Assembly: GCF_034093315.1 (NCBI RefSeq)
Contig: NZ_CP139300.1
Coordinates: forward strand, 992,001-1,056,000
Reading direction: 5' to 3'
Source: Prochlorococcus sp. MIT 1314
Lineage (GTDB): Bacteria > Cyanobacteriota > Cyanobacteriia > PCC-6307 > Cyanobiaceae
DNA length: 64,000 bases
A program made the translations under genes and the position numbers. The notes beneath the pieces were generated by a model. That model was given only the letters and a program-made list of their open reading frames with translations, did no database searches and had not been told where the DNA came from. Below are positions 35,124-46,504 of this stretch, piece after piece; the stretch's first letter is position 1; every line of letters begins with the position of its first letter.

Positions 35124-37670
35124 ATGGCCAATACAATGAATCCTAACGAACCCTTTGATCTGCGCTTGCCTACACCAGGCTGCTACTTAGATCCTGAGAA
35201 AGCTGGAATGGATTCTGATGCTGTTTTTCAAGGAATGACAGCACATCTTTTCTATACACTTGGAAAATTAGCTACTTCTGCAAGTCCTCACGACTTTTAT
35301 ATGGCTTTAAGTTACGCAGTTAAAGATAGGCTAATGACAAGATATTTAGCGAGTCAGGAAGTTATAAGAAAAAAACCACAAAAAACTGTAGCTTACTTAT
35401 CAGCAGAATTCTTAATAGGCCCTCAATTAAGTAATAACCTTCTCAACCTAGGCATAACTCAAGAAGCAGAAAATGCTTTAAAAAGATTTGGAATTGAATC
35501 ATTGTCAACCATTCTTGAAGTAGAAGAAGAGCCTGGACTAGGTAATGGTGGACTTGGCAGACTTGCTGCATGTTATATGGAATCATTAGCATCCCTTCAA
35601 GTTCCCGCAGTTGGTTATGGTATTCGCTATGAATTTGGCATATTTAATCAGTTAATTAGAGATGGTTGGCAAGTTGAAGTGACTGATAAATGGCTCAAAG
35701 GTGGATGGCCATGGGAACTTCCACAACCTGATGAATCATGTTTTGTTGGTTTTGGAGGAAGAACCGAAAATTATAGAGATAATAAAGGAAATTTTAGATC
35801 AAGATGGATACCTTCAGAACATGCCATTGGAGTACCACATGATGTTCCCGTCTTAGGATACAGAGTAAATACATGTGACAGACTAAGATTATGGAGAGCG
35901 GATGCAACAGAAAGTTTTGACTTTTATGCCTTCAATATTGGTGATTATTATGGCGCAGTAGAAGAAAAAGTTGCATCTGAAACTCTTTCAAAAGTTCTAT
36001 ATCCAAACGATGGCACTGATGAAGGTAGAAGATTAAGACTCAAACAACAACACTTTTTTGTAAGTTGTTCTCTTCAAGATATGTTAAGAAGCCTTGAAAA
36101 AAGATCTATATCAATAACAGAATTTCCTCAACATTGGACAGTCCAATTAAATGATACTCATCCTGCTATTGCAGTAGCAGAATTAATGCGACTTCTTATT
36201 GATCAATATCATGTAGGTTGGGATCAGGCTTGGAGCATAACAACCTCCTCAGTTGCTTATACCAACCACACTTTGCTTCCAGAGGCTTTAGAAAAATGGG
36301 ATCTAGGATTATTTAATGATCTCCTTCCAAGGCATCTTGAAATTATTTATGAAATTAATTGGCGATTTCTACAGCAACTAAGACTACGTTATCCCGGTGA
36401 TGACAAAATCCTTCAAAAGCTCTCAATAATTGATGAAGAGGGCTCTAAATCTGTAAGAATGGCGCACTTGGCTACAATTGGCGCTCATCATATAAACGGT
36501 GTAGCCGCTCTTCACTCAGATCTAATAAAAAGACAGCTTCTACCTGAATTTGCAAAACTATGGCCTGAAAAATTTACAAATGTCACTAATGGAGTTACTC
36601 CAAGAAGATGGGTTGCTCTCTCAAATCCTTCTTTGTCTAGCCTTCTAGAGAAAGAAGTAGGTGCTGATTGGATAACCAACATGGAACTTCTCAAAAAGTT
36701 AGAGTCAAAAAAAGATGACGACAATTTTTTACAACAATTTGAAGAAACTAAGTTAAATGGGAAGCGAAAATTAGCAAGTTTTATCCATTCAAAAACAGGG
36801 ATACTTGTTGATCCGTCCAGTTTATTTGATGTTCAAGTAAAAAGAATTCATCAATATAAAAGGCAACATTTAAACGCATTACAAATCATTGCCCAATATC
36901 TAAGAATCAAAAATGGAACGAACAATTATGAAGTCCCAAGAACCATAATATTTGGAGGTAAAGCCGCGCCGGGTTACTTTATGGCAAAACTAATGATTAG
37001 ATTCATTAATGGTATTGCTGATGTAGTTAATTCAGATCCAGATATGGATGGTCTATTAAGAGTTGTTTTTTTACCTGACTATAATGTCAAGCTTGGTGAA
37101 ATAGTTTATCCTGCAACAGATCTTTCAGAACAAATTTCAACTGCTGGAAAAGAAGCATCTGGGACTGGGAATATGAAATTTGCCATGAATGGAGCATTGA
37201 CTATTGGAACTCTAGATGGAGCTAATGTGGAATTAAGAGATCTTGTTAAAAAAGAGAATTTCTTTCTTTTTGGAAAAACTGAAAGTGAAATTATGGATTT
37301 AAAAAATAATAATTACTTGCCTAAAACTTTTATTGATCAATCTCCAGAACTAAAAGAAGTAATACGTTTAATTGAGATTGGAAACTTTAGTAATGGGGAT
37401 AAAGAATTATTTAAACCTCTTTTAAATAGCTTGACTTGTCATGATCCATTCTTTGTTATGGCTGACTTCGCAGATTATTTAAATAAACAGGATGAAGTCA
37501 GTAGATGTTGGAATAATAAAAAATCCTGGAATAAAATGGCATTGTTAAATACCGCAAGATCAGGATATTTTTCATCAGATAGATCTATTAGAGAGTACTG
37601 CAAATCCATTTGGAAAGTCTCTCCAATGCCAGTAGAGATTACTTGTGATGTGGAAGAACTATCTAATTAA
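35124..37670 (+). CDS. glgP: Glycogen (alpha-glucan) phosphorylase
   Basis: 848 residues. Recognisable segments are VAYLSAEFLIGPQLSNNL, EPGLGNGGLGRLAACYMESL, VQLNDTHPAIAVAELMRLL and the pyridoxal phosphate site EASGTGNMKFAMNGALTIG. It releases glucose-1-phosphate from glycogen, a key night-time carbon source. Its last 8 bases overlap a convergent gene. Confidence 0.98.
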   Translation: MANTMNPNEPFDLRLPTPGCYLDPEKAGMDSDAVFQGMTAHLFYTLGKLATSASPHDFYMALSYAVKDRLMTRYLASQEVIRKKPQKTVAYLSAEFLIGPQLSNNLLNLGITQEAENALKRFGIESLSTILEVEEEPGLGNGGLGRLAACYMESLASLQVPAVGYGIRYEFGIFNQLIRDGWQVEVTDKWLKGGWPWELPQPDESCFVGFGGRTENYRDNKGNFRSRWIPSEHAIGVPHDVPVLGYRVNTCDRLRLWRADATESFDFYAFNIGDYYGAVEEKVASETLSKVLYPNDGTDEGRRLRLKQQHFFVSCSLQDMLRSLEKRSISITEFPQHWTVQLNDTHPAIAVAELMRLLIDQYHVGWDQAWSITTSSVAYTNHTLLPEALEKWDLGLFNDLLPRHLEIIYEINWRFLQQLRLRYPGDDKILQKLSIIDEEGSKSVRMAHLATIGAHHINGVAALHSDLIKRQLLPEFAKLWPEKFTNVTNGVTPRRWVALSNPSLSSLLEKEVGADWITNMELLKKLESKKDDDNFLQQFEETKLNGKRKLASFIHSKTGILVDPSSLFDVQVKRIHQYKRQHLNALQIIAQYLRIKNGTNNYEVPRTIIFGGKAAPGYFMAKLMIRFINGIADVVNSDPDMDGLLRVVFLPDYNVKLGEIVYPATDLSEQISTAGKEASGTGNMKFAMNGALTIGTLDGANVELRDLVKKENFFLFGKTESEIMDLKNNNYLPKTFIDQSPELKEVIRLIEIGNFSNGDKELFKPLLNSLTCHDPFFVMADFADYLNKQDEVSRCWNNKKSWNKMALLNTARSGYFSSDRSIREYCKSIWKVSPMPVEITCDVEELSN

Positions 37671-38118
37671 TATTTTTCTTATCTGGAAAATCTGGAGTTT
37701 GATGAAATAATCTATTCAAAATCAATCTATCCACATTTAATGGATCTGGTGCTATTTCCTTTGCAATTTCTTTAAATTCTAGTTCAATACTATTTGAAAT
37801 TTTGGCATCAAAAATTCTTTCCATTAATGCTTCAATTGAATATAAATGTGCATTAACACTTTCAAGTTCATCTAAAGCTTCAGTAATTTCTATATCAGAA
37901 ATTTCTTTTTCTTCTGAACTTTTATCAACACTGAATTCTCTTTCAGATAATTTTCTCTGCAATTGATTAGTAACCTTATTACAAAGAGTTCTAAAAGATT
38001 GAAGTGATGCCCAATTCAACTCTTGTTGCTGCTTAAAAGTAGGAAATTCTCTAATAAGACGATCATGCTCTTTATAAAATCTCTGGCAATCTGAGCATTG
38101 ACATGGTTCTTCAGTCAA
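37663..38118 (-). CDS. Conserved-type cyanobacterial protein, function unknown
   Basis: 151 residues. An N-terminal CQCSDC motif (Cys 6, 8 and 11) is followed by a long helical, acidic region with a possible coiled-coil (EITEALDELESVNAHLYSIE). It overlaps the end of glgP on the other strand by 8 bases and is 31 bases downstream of another unknown gene. No recognised domain. Confidence 0.6.
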   Translation of the reverse strand: MTEEPCQCSDCQRFYKEHDRLIREFPTFKQQQELNWASLQSFRTLCNKVTNQLQRKLSEREFSVDKSSEEKEISDIEITEALDELESVNAHLYSIEALMERIFDAKISNSIELEFKEIAKEIAPDPLNVDRLILNRLFHQTPDFPDKKNIN

Positions 38119-38149
38119 AAGTAAAAAAAACTCTTTTCATATCATCTCA

Positions 38150-38482
38150 CTATTTGGGCATCATTGTAGGACCATCAAGTAATTCGTCATTTTCATCAAG
38201 TGTATCTGGACTATCTGGCAACGGGATCTCAATACTCGTAACTAAATTGATAACGTCTCTTAATCTCATAGAATCAGCAAACCATCCCATTGCTTGTTCA
38301 GCGTCTCCTCTCTTTTCAGCATCATTTGCTTGGTCTTCATGCGCTTCTGCCAATAAAGCAAGCCAGCATAAACACCTTGCTTGAACTATTGAAAGATCTA
38401 AATCATTAGGTTGGGATTTAGAAATACGTTCGTGTTCTTGTTGAATTAATAGCTTTAAACGCATATCATGCAACTTAGCCAT
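38150..38482 (-). CDS. Conserved-type cyanobacterial protein, function unknown
   Basis: 110 residues, mostly helical, with a hydrophobic Trp-rich middle (RCLCWLALLAEAHEDQAN) and an acidic C-terminus. No membrane segment strong enough to call. It shares direction with the downstream gene and may be transcribed with it. Family not recognised. Confidence 0.6.
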   Translation of the reverse strand: MAKLHDMRLKLLIQQEHERISKSQPNDLDLSIVQARCLCWLALLAEAHEDQANDAEKRGDAEQAMGWFADSMRLRDVINLVTSIEIPLPDSPDTLDENDELLDGPTMMPK

Positions 38483-38560
38483 AAAAGATTTATTACTAAC
38501 TATACGCTAGCTAGAGAGTAGCAAGTTTGCACATATACTACATATAGATTATTACTTTAA

Positions 38561-38634
<74 letters not shown>

Positions 38635-38671
38635 AATAGATGATTTTTGGAGTAATAAGCATTATGCTAGA

Positions 38672-39052
38672 TGAAAGCAGGAGAGGCAATCGCAAAAAAG
38701 TTTTGTTTTGTTTCCAAAATAAAACTTTTTTGAGGAAAGTCCGGGCTCCCACGTGGTCAGGCTTGCTGGGTAATTCCCAGTGCGGGTAACCGTGAGGATA
38801 GTGCCACAGAAACATACCGCCTAATACTTATGTATGGCAAGGGTGCAAGGGTGCGGTAAGAGCGCACCAGCAACATTGAGAAGTGTTGGCTAGGTAAACC
38901 CCGGCTGGGAGCAAGGTTTAGTAGATTTACGACCATTACACGATCTACTTAAAAGCGCCGCTTGAGACTGCGAAGTAATTCCAGCCCTAGATAGATGATT
39001 GCCCATCTTATTTAAGGTGAACAGAACCCGGCTTATGACCTGCTTTCTAATT
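38672..39052 (+). ncRNA. rnpB: RNase P RNA
   Basis: The ends pair as helix P1: GAAAGCAGG (38673-38681) with CCTGCTTTC (39039-39047). Within lie the conserved GAGGAAAGTCCGGGC block (from about 38732), the GGGTAACCGTGAGGATAGTGCCACAGAAA core and the 3' block GAACAGAACCCGGCTTATG. It is the ribozyme that matures tRNA 5' ends. Boundaries are accurate to a few bases. A weak TATAAT-like CATTAT lies just upstream. The rnc start codon follows about 20 bases after the 3' end. Confidence 0.95.
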
Positions 39053-39072
39053 GTCTTGACGATTTCAATAAA

Positions 39073-39822
39073 ATGACAAATATAATTGATGCTAAAAGAA
39101 TCAATCAAATAATTACTTTTTCAAAATCTTTAAAAATTAAATCAAAAAGATTTTCTGACATTATTAGCACACAAAATATTTCAGCAATTCAGAATTTAAA
39201 TCAAGCATTAACCCATTCTTCATATGACACAATAAAAAATTACGAAAAATTAGAATTCTTTGGAGATGCAGTACTAAGATTAGCTGCATCGAATTTTATT
39301 GAAAAAAAATATCCTCAAATGAGTGTAGGAGAAAGATCAGAGCTAAGAGCTCAAATTGTAAGTGATGACTGGTTAACTAAATTAGGGAAAAAAATTGACA
39401 TAGAAAAAGTAATAATTAAAGGGCCCAAAGCTCTTGGTGATGAAAACTCAAAAAACACAATTATAGGAGAAGCGACCGAAGCCTTGATCGGTGCTATTTA
39501 TAAGTGCTTTAATTCGATTCAGGAAGTAAATCTATGGCTAGATGATATTTGGGAGAAAGATTCAGAAATATTGTTAATAGCGCCATACAAATACAACGCC
39601 AAGTCAGTATTGCAAGAGTGGTGTCAAAGGGAAGGTTTTGATTTACCACTATATAAAACAATTGAAATCTCAAAAAAAAATGGAGATCCAAAAAGATTTT
39701 TTTGCGACATATTTATCAAAAGCTTAAAAGAATCGTCTGCATTTGGTAAATCTCGTAAACAGGCCGAAAAAAATGCAGCTAGAGTTTTGATAGAAAAATT
39801 TATAACTATAGGTAAGATCTGA
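39073..39822 (+). CDS. rnc: Ribonuclease III
   Basis: 249 residues. ALTHSSYD and the signature NYEKLEFFGDAVL carry the acidic catalytic residues. A dsRNA-binding domain ends the protein (KSVLQEWCQREG ... GKSRKQAEKNAARVLIEKF). It cleaves double-stranded RNA in rRNA and mRNA processing. It begins about 20 bases downstream of rnpB, so the two may share a transcript. Confidence 0.95.
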   Translation: MTNIIDAKRINQIITFSKSLKIKSKRFSDIISTQNISAIQNLNQALTHSSYDTIKNYEKLEFFGDAVLRLAASNFIEKKYPQMSVGERSELRAQIVSDDWLTKLGKKIDIEKVIIKGPKALGDENSKNTIIGEATEALIGAIYKCFNSIQEVNLWLDDIWEKDSEILLIAPYKYNAKSVLQEWCQREGFDLPLYKTIEISKKNGDPKRFFCDIFIKSLKESSAFGKSRKQAEKNAARVLIEKFITIGKI

Positions 39823-39825
39823 TTT

Positions 39826-40011
39826 TTAGACTATTTCTAAATTAGTTAATTTGAAAGTGATGAGTTTATCCCAATTACCACCTTCAAAAAGAACAGCTGC
39901 CCTATTTTTTGTAACTCTCTGGACAAAACCTTTATATCCTCTATATATGGAATCTGTATCTTTTACAACAACTAAAGAACCAGGGAGTATAGGCTTTGTT
40001 GATAATGCCAT
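39826..40011 (-). CDS. ndhS: NDH-1 subunit NdhS
   Basis: A 61-residue SH3-like protein. [20 protein letters not shown] and [18 protein letters not shown] match the NdhS/CRR31 family, the ferredoxin-binding subunit of cyanobacterial NDH-1 in cyclic electron flow. The stop is 3 bases after the convergent rnc stop. It faces rimM with a 24-base spacer. Confidence 0.85.
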   Translation of the reverse strand: MALSTKPILPGSLVVVKDTDSIYRGYKGFVQRVTKNRAAVLFEGGNWDKLITFKLTNLEIV

Positions 40012-40035
40012 AAAAAACTTTATTTACTACAATAT

Positions 40036-40566
40036 ATGATAAAAAATAATAAGTGGTTAGTTGTTGGTTTAATAACATCATGTCATGGAATTAATGGACA
40101 AGTAAAAGTTAAATCTCTAAGTGATTTTGAAGAAAGATTTTTAATACCCGGTGAAAGATGGTTACAAAAAGAAAAAGAATCCCCTATAAAAATAGAACTT
40201 ACTTCGGGTTATAAACAGCCTGGTAAAAAAACATTCATTATTAAATTTCAAGGAATAAGTTCTAGAAATCATGCTGAGCAACTTAAGAAATATAAAATTC
40301 TAGTAAAAGCTGATCAACTTCCTAAGTTAAATAAAGAAGAATTTCACTTGCTAGAACTTGTGAATTTACAAGTTAAAACTATAGAAAATAAAGTAATCGG
40401 GAAAGTTATTAATTTAGAAAATGAGAAAAATAATTTACTTGTTATTGAACTATTTAACAATCATAAAAAAGTTTTGATTCCATTTGTTGATGAAATAGTA
40501 CCATTAGTAGATATAAAAAATAATTTTCTGATAATCAATCCCCCCAAGGGACTTTTAGAGCTATAA
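40036..40566 (+). CDS. rimM: Ribosome maturation factor RimM
   Basis: 176 residues. The N-terminal [22 protein letters not shown] is typical, and the PRC-barrel domain in the C-terminal half ends with LVVIELF...[14 protein letters not shown]. It helps assemble the 30S head. The spacer from ndhS is 24 bases. Confidence 0.95.
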   Translation: MIKNNKWLVVGLITSCHGINGQVKVKSLSDFEERFLIPGERWLQKEKESPIKIELTSGYKQPGKKTFIIKFQGISSRNHAEQLKKYKILVKADQLPKLNKEEFHLLELVNLQVKTIENKVIGKVINLENEKNNLLVIELFNNHKKVLIPFVDEIVPLVDIKNNFLIINPPKGLLEL

Positions 40567-40594
40567 ATTTAAAAAAAAATACATAAGATACTAA

Positions 40595-42490
40595 TCATTC
40601 CACAGTTACACTCTTAGCTAAATTTCTTGGTTGATCGACGTCAAGTCCTCTATGAGCTGCAATATGGTAACTCAATAATTGCAAAGGCACTATATTAAGT
40701 AAAGGTGAAACCCATTCATTGTATGAAGGAATTTTCATTAAATAATCAAATATTTCCGTTCCATTGCATTCAGGAGCAATACCAATCAAATATGAGTCTC
40801 TAGCCTTTGCTTCTTGAGCATTACTGATAACTTTATCAAAAACTTCACCAGGAGAGGCAATAGAGATGACAGGTACTTTTTTATCTAATAAAGCTATTGG
40901 ACCATGTTTCATTTCGCCAGCTGGATATCCAGCGGCATGAATATAACTAATTTCTTTTAATTTTAAAGCCCCTTCAAGAGCAATAGGGTAATTTATCCCT
41001 CTTCCTAAAAATATAACATCTTTAATATTAAAAAAATCATGCGCTAACTTTTCTGAAGATTTATTATGAGCCTCTAAGAGATCTTCTATTAATGGAGGCA
41101 GTTTTATAAGTTCTTTTATTAACTTATCTATTGCATCTGAACTTTGACTACCTTTAATTTGCGCAAATTTTATAGCTAATCCATAAAAAGAAAGTAATTG
41201 TGCAAAAAAAGTTTTTGTTGCTGCAACTCCCACTTCTATTCCTGCACAAATATCAATTATATTTGAAACCTGCCTTCCTATTGAGCTTTCTTTTCTATTT
41301 GTAATTGCGATAAGATTTGGTTTAAATTTTTTATCTTCAATTGAAGATCTTCTTTTAATTTCCATATCGATAGCTGCAATTGTGTCGGCAGTTTCTCCAG
41401 ATTGAGTGACACCAATAGTTAATGTATTTGGTAACAATGGTGGTGGTGAATATCGAAACTCACTTGCATAAAATACATTGGTAGGAATACCTGAAAATTG
41501 TTCTAATAAAAATCTTCCCACCATTGCAGCATGTTTACTTGTACCACAAGCTATAATTTCAATTCTCTCAATTGATTCAAAAAACTTTGTATCAAAGGGA
41601 TATTTGACTTGATATTGGCCATCTTCTACGTTTTTAATTAAATAACTTTCCAACCAATTTTTTGCAGTTCGAGGCTGATCATATATCTCTTTTAACATAT
41701 AGTGTTTGAAATGCATCTTATCCATGATTTGCTCTGAGACTTTTAAAGAAACAGGATTTCGATATTGTCTCTCGTTGTTTGAATCATATATTTCTATTCC
41801 AAGAGGGGTTAATAAAGCTATTTCCTCATCCTCCATAGGCAGAATAATGTTTGTAAAATTTGCGATAGCTGGTGTATCACTTGCACAAATATATTCTCCT
41901 TCACCCAAACCAATAATCAAAGGGGCCCTTCTTCTTGCAACTACTAAAGAAGTAGGGGCACCAGCCCATAAGACTGCAAATGCATAAGATCCTTCTAAAT
42001 CACTTATTACATTTCTCACAGCTACCAATAATGTTGAACCATTATTTTCAAGATTAAGTTTACTTAACGTATTTAATTCCCTTTCAATTAGATGAGGAAT
42101 AACCTCAGTATCTGTATCCGAATTAAAAATAATACCCTCTTTCTCTAATTTATTTTTTAATTCTTGGAAATTTTCAATAATACCATTTTGAACAACTGCT
42201 ATAGATCCTGTACTATCGATGTGAGGATGGGCATTTTTAACTTCAGGTTTTCCATGAGTTGCCCAACGAGTATGACCTATACCTACAGTTCCATGAATAT
42301 TAGTATCATGAAGATTACTTATTAAATTCTTAAGTTTTCCCTCTGCTTTGTTACAAGTAATAGAATTTGTTTCGGAATTAATAACTGCAATACCCGCAGA
42401 GTCATAGCCTCTATATTCTAGTTTTTCTAAACCATTCATTAATAATGGTAAAGCTTTTTTATAACCAGTTACAGCGACTATTCCACACAT
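40595..42490 (-). CDS. glmS: Glutamine-fructose-6-phosphate aminotransferase (isomerizing)
   Basis: 631 residues from the ATG at 42490, which puts the catalytic Cys directly after the start Met (MCGIVAVTG), as required once Met is removed. The class II glutaminase domain (GHTRWATHGKP) is followed by two SIS domains (ACGTSKHAAMVGRFLLE; GRGINYPIALEGALKLKEISY). It makes glucosamine-6-phosphate for cell-wall synthesis. A TTG six codons earlier in the frame is not the true start. Confidence 0.97.
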   Translation of the reverse strand: MCGIVAVTGYKKALPLLMNGLEKLEYRGYDSAGIAVINSETNSITCNKAEGKLKNLISNLHDTNIHGTVGIGHTRWATHGKPEVKNAHPHIDSTGSIAVVQNGIIENFQELKNKLEKEGIIFNSDTDTEVIPHLIERELNTLSKLNLENNGSTLLVAVRNVISDLEGSYAFAVLWAGAPTSLVVARRRAPLIIGLGEGEYICASDTPAIANFTNIILPMEDEEIALLTPLGIEIYDSNNERQYRNPVSLKVSEQIMDKMHFKHYMLKEIYDQPRTAKNWLESYLIKNVEDGQYQVKYPFDTKFFESIERIEIIACGTSKHAAMVGRFLLEQFSGIPTNVFYASEFRYSPPPLLPNTLTIGVTQSGETADTIAAIDMEIKRRSSIEDKKFKPNLIAITNRKESSIGRQVSNIIDICAGIEVGVAATKTFFAQLLSFYGLAIKFAQIKGSQSSDAIDKLIKELIKLPPLIEDLLEAHNKSSEKLAHDFFNIKDVIFLGRGINYPIALEGALKLKEISYIHAAGYPAGEMKHGPIALLDKKVPVISIASPGEVFDKVISNAQEAKARDSYLIGIAPECNGTEIFDYLMKIPSYNEWVSPLLNIVPLQLLSYHIAAHRGLDVDQPRNLAKSVTVE

Positions 42491-42497
42491 ACGGTAA

Positions 42498-42524
42498 TTT
42501 TTTTTCAATTATATTGAAAAAAAA
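42498..42524 (-). promoter_or_regulatory. 12-bp perfect A/T hairpin just upstream of glmS
   Basis: Eight T, then CAAT, a 3-base loop, ATTG and eight A form a 12-bp perfect stem (42498-42509 with 42513-42524). It ends 7 bases before the glmS ATG, so it would sit on the ribosome-binding region if transcribed. It lacks the order of a terminator (A-run first, U-run last) and so is probably not one for psaC. Confidence 0.45.
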
Positions 42525-42570
42525 TGAGTATTTATTAAAACATGGACTGTCTTAAAACTGCACTATAAAG

Positions 42571-42816
<246 letters not shown>

Positions 42817-42949
42817 TTAAAAATTGTCTTTTGAACCTCGTTATATAATACTATTGTCTTACAAAGAAATTAAAAAAATTAAGATATGCTTCACTCTTGT
42901 TAACTCTAGGGCATAAAATCTTATAGATACTTAGTAAATTACATAAACT

Positions 42950-43189
42950 ATGTCACAAGAAATCCTCGAAAAGGTCTGTTCAATTGTTTCAGAGCAATTA
43001 AGCGTTGAAGCAGGAGAAGTAAAATCAGATTCAAACTTCCAAAATGATTTAGGTGCAGATTCTCTAGATACCGTTGAATTAGTTATGGCTTTAGAGGAAG
43101 CATTTGATATCGAAATTCCTGATGAAGCAGCTGAAGGAATCGCAACAGTTGGCGATGCAGTGAAATTCATTGAAGAAAAAAAAGGTTAA
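42950..43189 (+). CDS. acpP: Acyl carrier protein
   Basis: 79 residues, acidic, with the phosphopantetheine Ser in [17 protein letters not shown]. It carries fatty-acid intermediates. The gap to fabF is 6 bases, indicating an operon. Confidence 0.98.
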   Translation: MSQEILEKVCSIVSEQLSVEAGEVKSDSNFQNDLGADSLDTVELVMALEEAFDIEIPDEAAEGIATVGDAVKFIEEKKG

Positions 43190-43195
43190 TCAAGG

Positions 43196-44440
43196 ATGCC
43201 AAATTTCCATCGAGTAGTTATTACTGGAATCGGAGCAGTAACTCCAATTGGTAACAACATTGATGAATATTTACTCAGTCTTCAAAAAGGGATTAGTGGG
43301 GTCTCAGGGATTACTCTCTTTGATCCCGCACAACATCCTTGCAAATTTGCAGCAGAAGTGAAAAATCTTCAATCTGAAAATTATATTGAAGCAAAAGAAT
43401 CCAAAAGGTGGGATCGTTTTTCCCAGTTTGGAGTTATTGCTGCAAAGCAAGCCTTTAATGATTCTGGACTTGAAATTACTGAAGCTAATGCATCAAGAAT
43501 TGGAGTAATAATTGGCTCTGGTGTTGGAGGCTTACTCACTATGGAAACTCAAGCTCAAATACTGAGTCAAAGAGGACCAAAAAGAGTAAGTCCATTTACA
43601 GTCCCAATGATGATTCCAAACATGGCAACTGGACTAGCTGCCATTGCTTTAGGTGCGAAAGGACCAAGTTCCTCTGTTTCTACTGCTTGCGCTGCCGGTT
43701 CGAATGCAATTGGGGATTCATTTAGATTACTTCAACTTGGGAAAGCAGATGCAATGATCTGTGGAGGGGCAGAAGCAAGTATTACACCTCTAGGAGTGGC
43801 TGGTTTTGCTAGTGCCAAAGCTCTTTCTTTCAGAAATGAAAGTCCCGAAACAGCGAGTAGACCTTTTGATGCAGAAAGAGACGGATTTGTTATTGGAGAG
43901 GGATCTGGAATTCTTGTTTTAGAAACTTTAGAAAATGCAAAAAAAAGAGATGCAAGAATTTATGCAGAAATTATTGGATATGGAACAACATGTGATGCGC
44001 ATCATATTACTGCGCCCTCTCCAGGAGGGATTGGAGGAGCAGAAGCCATCAGACTAGCAATTGAAGAAAGTTCTCTAAGCCTAGACAAAGTCGATTACAT
44101 AAATGCTCATGGAACGAGTACATCAGCTAATGACAAAAATGAAACTTCTGCAATTAAATCGATATTTAGAGACAGATCTTACCTTATTCCTGTAAGCTCT
44201 ACTAAGTCGATGACTGGTCATCTCCTAGGAGGTTCAGGAGGTATAGAAGCAGTAGCTTGTATACTTTCTTTGACACATAATTTTATCCCTCCTACAATTA
44301 ACTACGTCAATCCAGATCCTGATTGTGATCTTGATTATGTACCAAATAATGCAAGAGAAGCTCAAGTAGGGGCCGCTCTTTCTAATTCCTTCGGCTTTGG
44401 TGGTCATAATGTTTGCCTTGCTTTTAGCAAAATGAACTAA
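43196..44440 (+). CDS. fabF: 3-oxoacyl-[ACP] synthase II
   Basis: 414 residues. The active site is Cys in [13 protein letters not shown], with His in [12 protein letters not shown] and in [13 protein letters not shown]. It elongates fatty acids and controls the temperature-dependent acyl length. It is 6 bases after acpP and upstream of tkt. Confidence 0.97.
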   Translation: MPNFHRVVITGIGAVTPIGNNIDEYLLSLQKGISGVSGITLFDPAQHPCKFAAEVKNLQSENYIEAKESKRWDRFSQFGVIAAKQAFNDSGLEITEANASRIGVIIGSGVGGLLTMETQAQILSQRGPKRVSPFTVPMMIPNMATGLAAIALGAKGPSSSVSTACAAGSNAIGDSFRLLQLGKADAMICGGAEASITPLGVAGFASAKALSFRNESPETASRPFDAERDGFVIGEGSGILVLETLENAKKRDARIYAEIIGYGTTCDAHHITAPSPGGIGGAEAIRLAIEESSLSLDKVDYINAHGTSTSANDKNETSAIKSIFRDRSYLIPVSSTKSMTGHLLGGSGGIEAVACILSLTHNFIPPTINYVNPDPDCDLDYVPNNAREAQVGAALSNSFGFGGHNVCLAFSKMN

Positions 44441-44483
44441 TGACAACCAATTCTTTATTTCCAACTTATTTTATTTTAAAACA

Positions 44484-46490
44484 ATGGTCGCTGCATCTGT
44501 TTCATTAGAATCTCTCTGTGTAAATAGTATAAGGATGCTTGCTGTAGATGCAGTAAATAAATCGAATAGTGGACATCCTGGGTTACCAATGGGATGTGCA
44601 CCTATGGGTTATGCACTATGGCAAAACATACTTAATCACAACCCAAATAATCCACAATGGTTTAATAGAGATCGTTTTGTATTGTCAGCTGGTCATGGCT
44701 GTATGTTGTTGTATTCTTTGCTTCATCTGACAGGATACAAATCAGTTTCGATAGAAGATATTAAAGAATTTAGACAATGGGGATCAAAAACTCCTGGGCA
44801 TCCAGAAACATTCGAAACTGAAGGGGTTGAAGTTACAGCTGGGCCGCTAGGTGCAGGCATTTCTAATGCTGTTGGTTTAGCAATCGCTGAAACTCACTTA
44901 GCCGCTAAATTCAACAAGCCAGATTGCAATATTGTAGATCACTATACTTACGTGATAATGGGTGATGGCTGTAATCAAGAAGGTATCGCATCAGAGGCTT
45001 GCTCATTAGCTGGTCATCTTAAGCTTGGTAAATTAATTGCACTCTATGACGATAATCAAATTACAATTGATGGACGCACCGATGTTTCTTTCACTGAAGA
45101 TGTTTTAAAAAGATACGAAGCTTATGGATGGCATGTACAACATGTTGCAGATGGGAATCATGATGTTAAAGGAATAACTGAAGCTATCGAAAAAGCAAAA
45201 TTAGTTACAGACAAACCTTCAATAATAAAAATTTCTACCACAATAGGTTATGGATCACCTAATAAATCAGATACCGCTGGTATTCATGGGGCAGCGGTTG
45301 GAGAAGAAGAAGCTGCATTAACTAGAGAGTTTTTAAATTGGGAATATCCTCCATTTGAAATACCAAATGAAGTATATGAACATTTTAGAAAAGCAATAAC
45401 AAAAGGTGAAGATCTAGAGAAGAAATGGGAATCGAAATTTGGAGATTATCAAGCAAAATATCCGTCTGAAGGGGCTGAGTTAAAGAGAATGTTAAACGGC
45501 CAATTACCTGAGAATTGGGATAAAGATCTCCCTTCTTATACCCCTAATGATAAAGGTTTAGCAACCAGAAAACATTCACAAATATGTTTAGGTGCCCTAG
45601 GTCCTAACCTACCTGAATTAATTGGTGGATCAGCAGATTTAACTCACTCTAACTACACAGATATTAAAGGAGAAACTGGATCATTCCAAGCTTATAGCCC
45701 TGAAAAAAGATATTTACATTTTGGTGTACGTGAACATGCTATGGCAGCTGTACTTAATGGTATTGCCTATCACAATAGTGGTCTAATACCTTATGGGGGC
45801 ACCTTCCTTGTTTTCGCCGATTATATGAGAGGTTCAATGCGACTTTCAGCACTTAGTGAATTAGGGGTTATCTATGTTTTAACCCACGATTCAATTGGTG
45901 TAGGTGAAGATGGTCCAACACATCAACCTATTGAAACCATACCTTCTCTTCGTGCTATGCCTAACATGCTAGTTTTCAGACCAGGTGATGGGAATGAGAC
46001 GAGTGGGGCCTATAAACTTGCTATTCAAAATCGAAAAAGACCTTCTGCCCTTTGTTTAAGTAGACAAGGTATGCCAAACCAAGAAAATACTTCGATCGAT
46101 AAAGTTGCTTTAGGAGGATATATAGTTTCTGATTGCGATGGCACACCAGATCTAATATTTATTGGTACTGGAAGCGAACTAAATCTTTGCATTGAAGCAA
46201 GTAAGGAAATTTCAAAATTAGGTAAAAAAACTCGAGTTGTCTCTATGCCATGCGTAGAACTTTTCGAAGAACAAGAAGAATCTTACAAAGAAAGTGTTTT
46301 ACCTAGTAGTGTTACTAAGCGTGTTGTAGTAGAAGCTGCCCATTCATTTGGTTGGCATAAATATACAGGTTTTAATGGGATTTGTATTACTATGGACAGA
46401 TTTGGCGCATCAGCACCTGGCGGCGAGTGTATGAAAAATTTTGGATTTACAGTTGAAAACGTCGTTAATAAGACAAAAGAAATTCTATAA
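44484..46490 (+). CDS. tkt: Transketolase
   Basis: 668 residues. The N-terminal [17 protein letters not shown], the thiamine site [15 protein letters not shown], the transketolase segment [14 protein letters not shown] and [11 protein letters not shown] are present. It is a Calvin cycle and pentose phosphate enzyme using thiamine diphosphate. It follows fabF at 43 bases. Confidence 0.98.
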   Translation: MVAASVSLESLCVNSIRMLAVDAVNKSNSGHPGLPMGCAPMGYALWQNILNHNPNNPQWFNRDRFVLSAGHGCMLLYSLLHLTGYKSVSIEDIKEFRQWGSKTPGHPETFETEGVEVTAGPLGAGISNAVGLAIAETHLAAKFNKPDCNIVDHYTYVIMGDGCNQEGIASEACSLAGHLKLGKLIALYDDNQITIDGRTDVSFTEDVLKRYEAYGWHVQHVADGNHDVKGITEAIEKAKLVTDKPSIIKISTTIGYGSPNKSDTAGIHGAAVGEEEAALTREFLNWEYPPFEIPNEVYEHFRKAITKGEDLEKKWESKFGDYQAKYPSEGAELKRMLNGQLPENWDKDLPSYTPNDKGLATRKHSQICLGALGPNLPELIGGSADLTHSNYTDIKGETGSFQAYSPEKRYLHFGVREHAMAAVLNGIAYHNSGLIPYGGTFLVFADYMRGSMRLSALSELGVIYVLTHDSIGVGEDGPTHQPIETIPSLRAMPNMLVFRPGDGNETSGAYKLAIQNRKRPSALCLSRQGMPNQENTSIDKVALGGYIVSDCDGTPDLIFIGTGSELNLCIEASKEISKLGKKTRVVSMPCVELFEEQEESYKESVLPSSVTKRVVVEAAHSFGWHKYTGFNGICITMDRFGASAPGGECMKNFGFTVENVVNKTKEIL

Positions 46491-46504
46491 ATATTACTTG
46501 ATAA

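Noticed and set aside
42525-42570. Terminator for psaC downstream of its stop
   Set aside because: No GC-containing hairpin followed by U-run was seen. The A/T hairpin further on has the opposite arrangement of runs.
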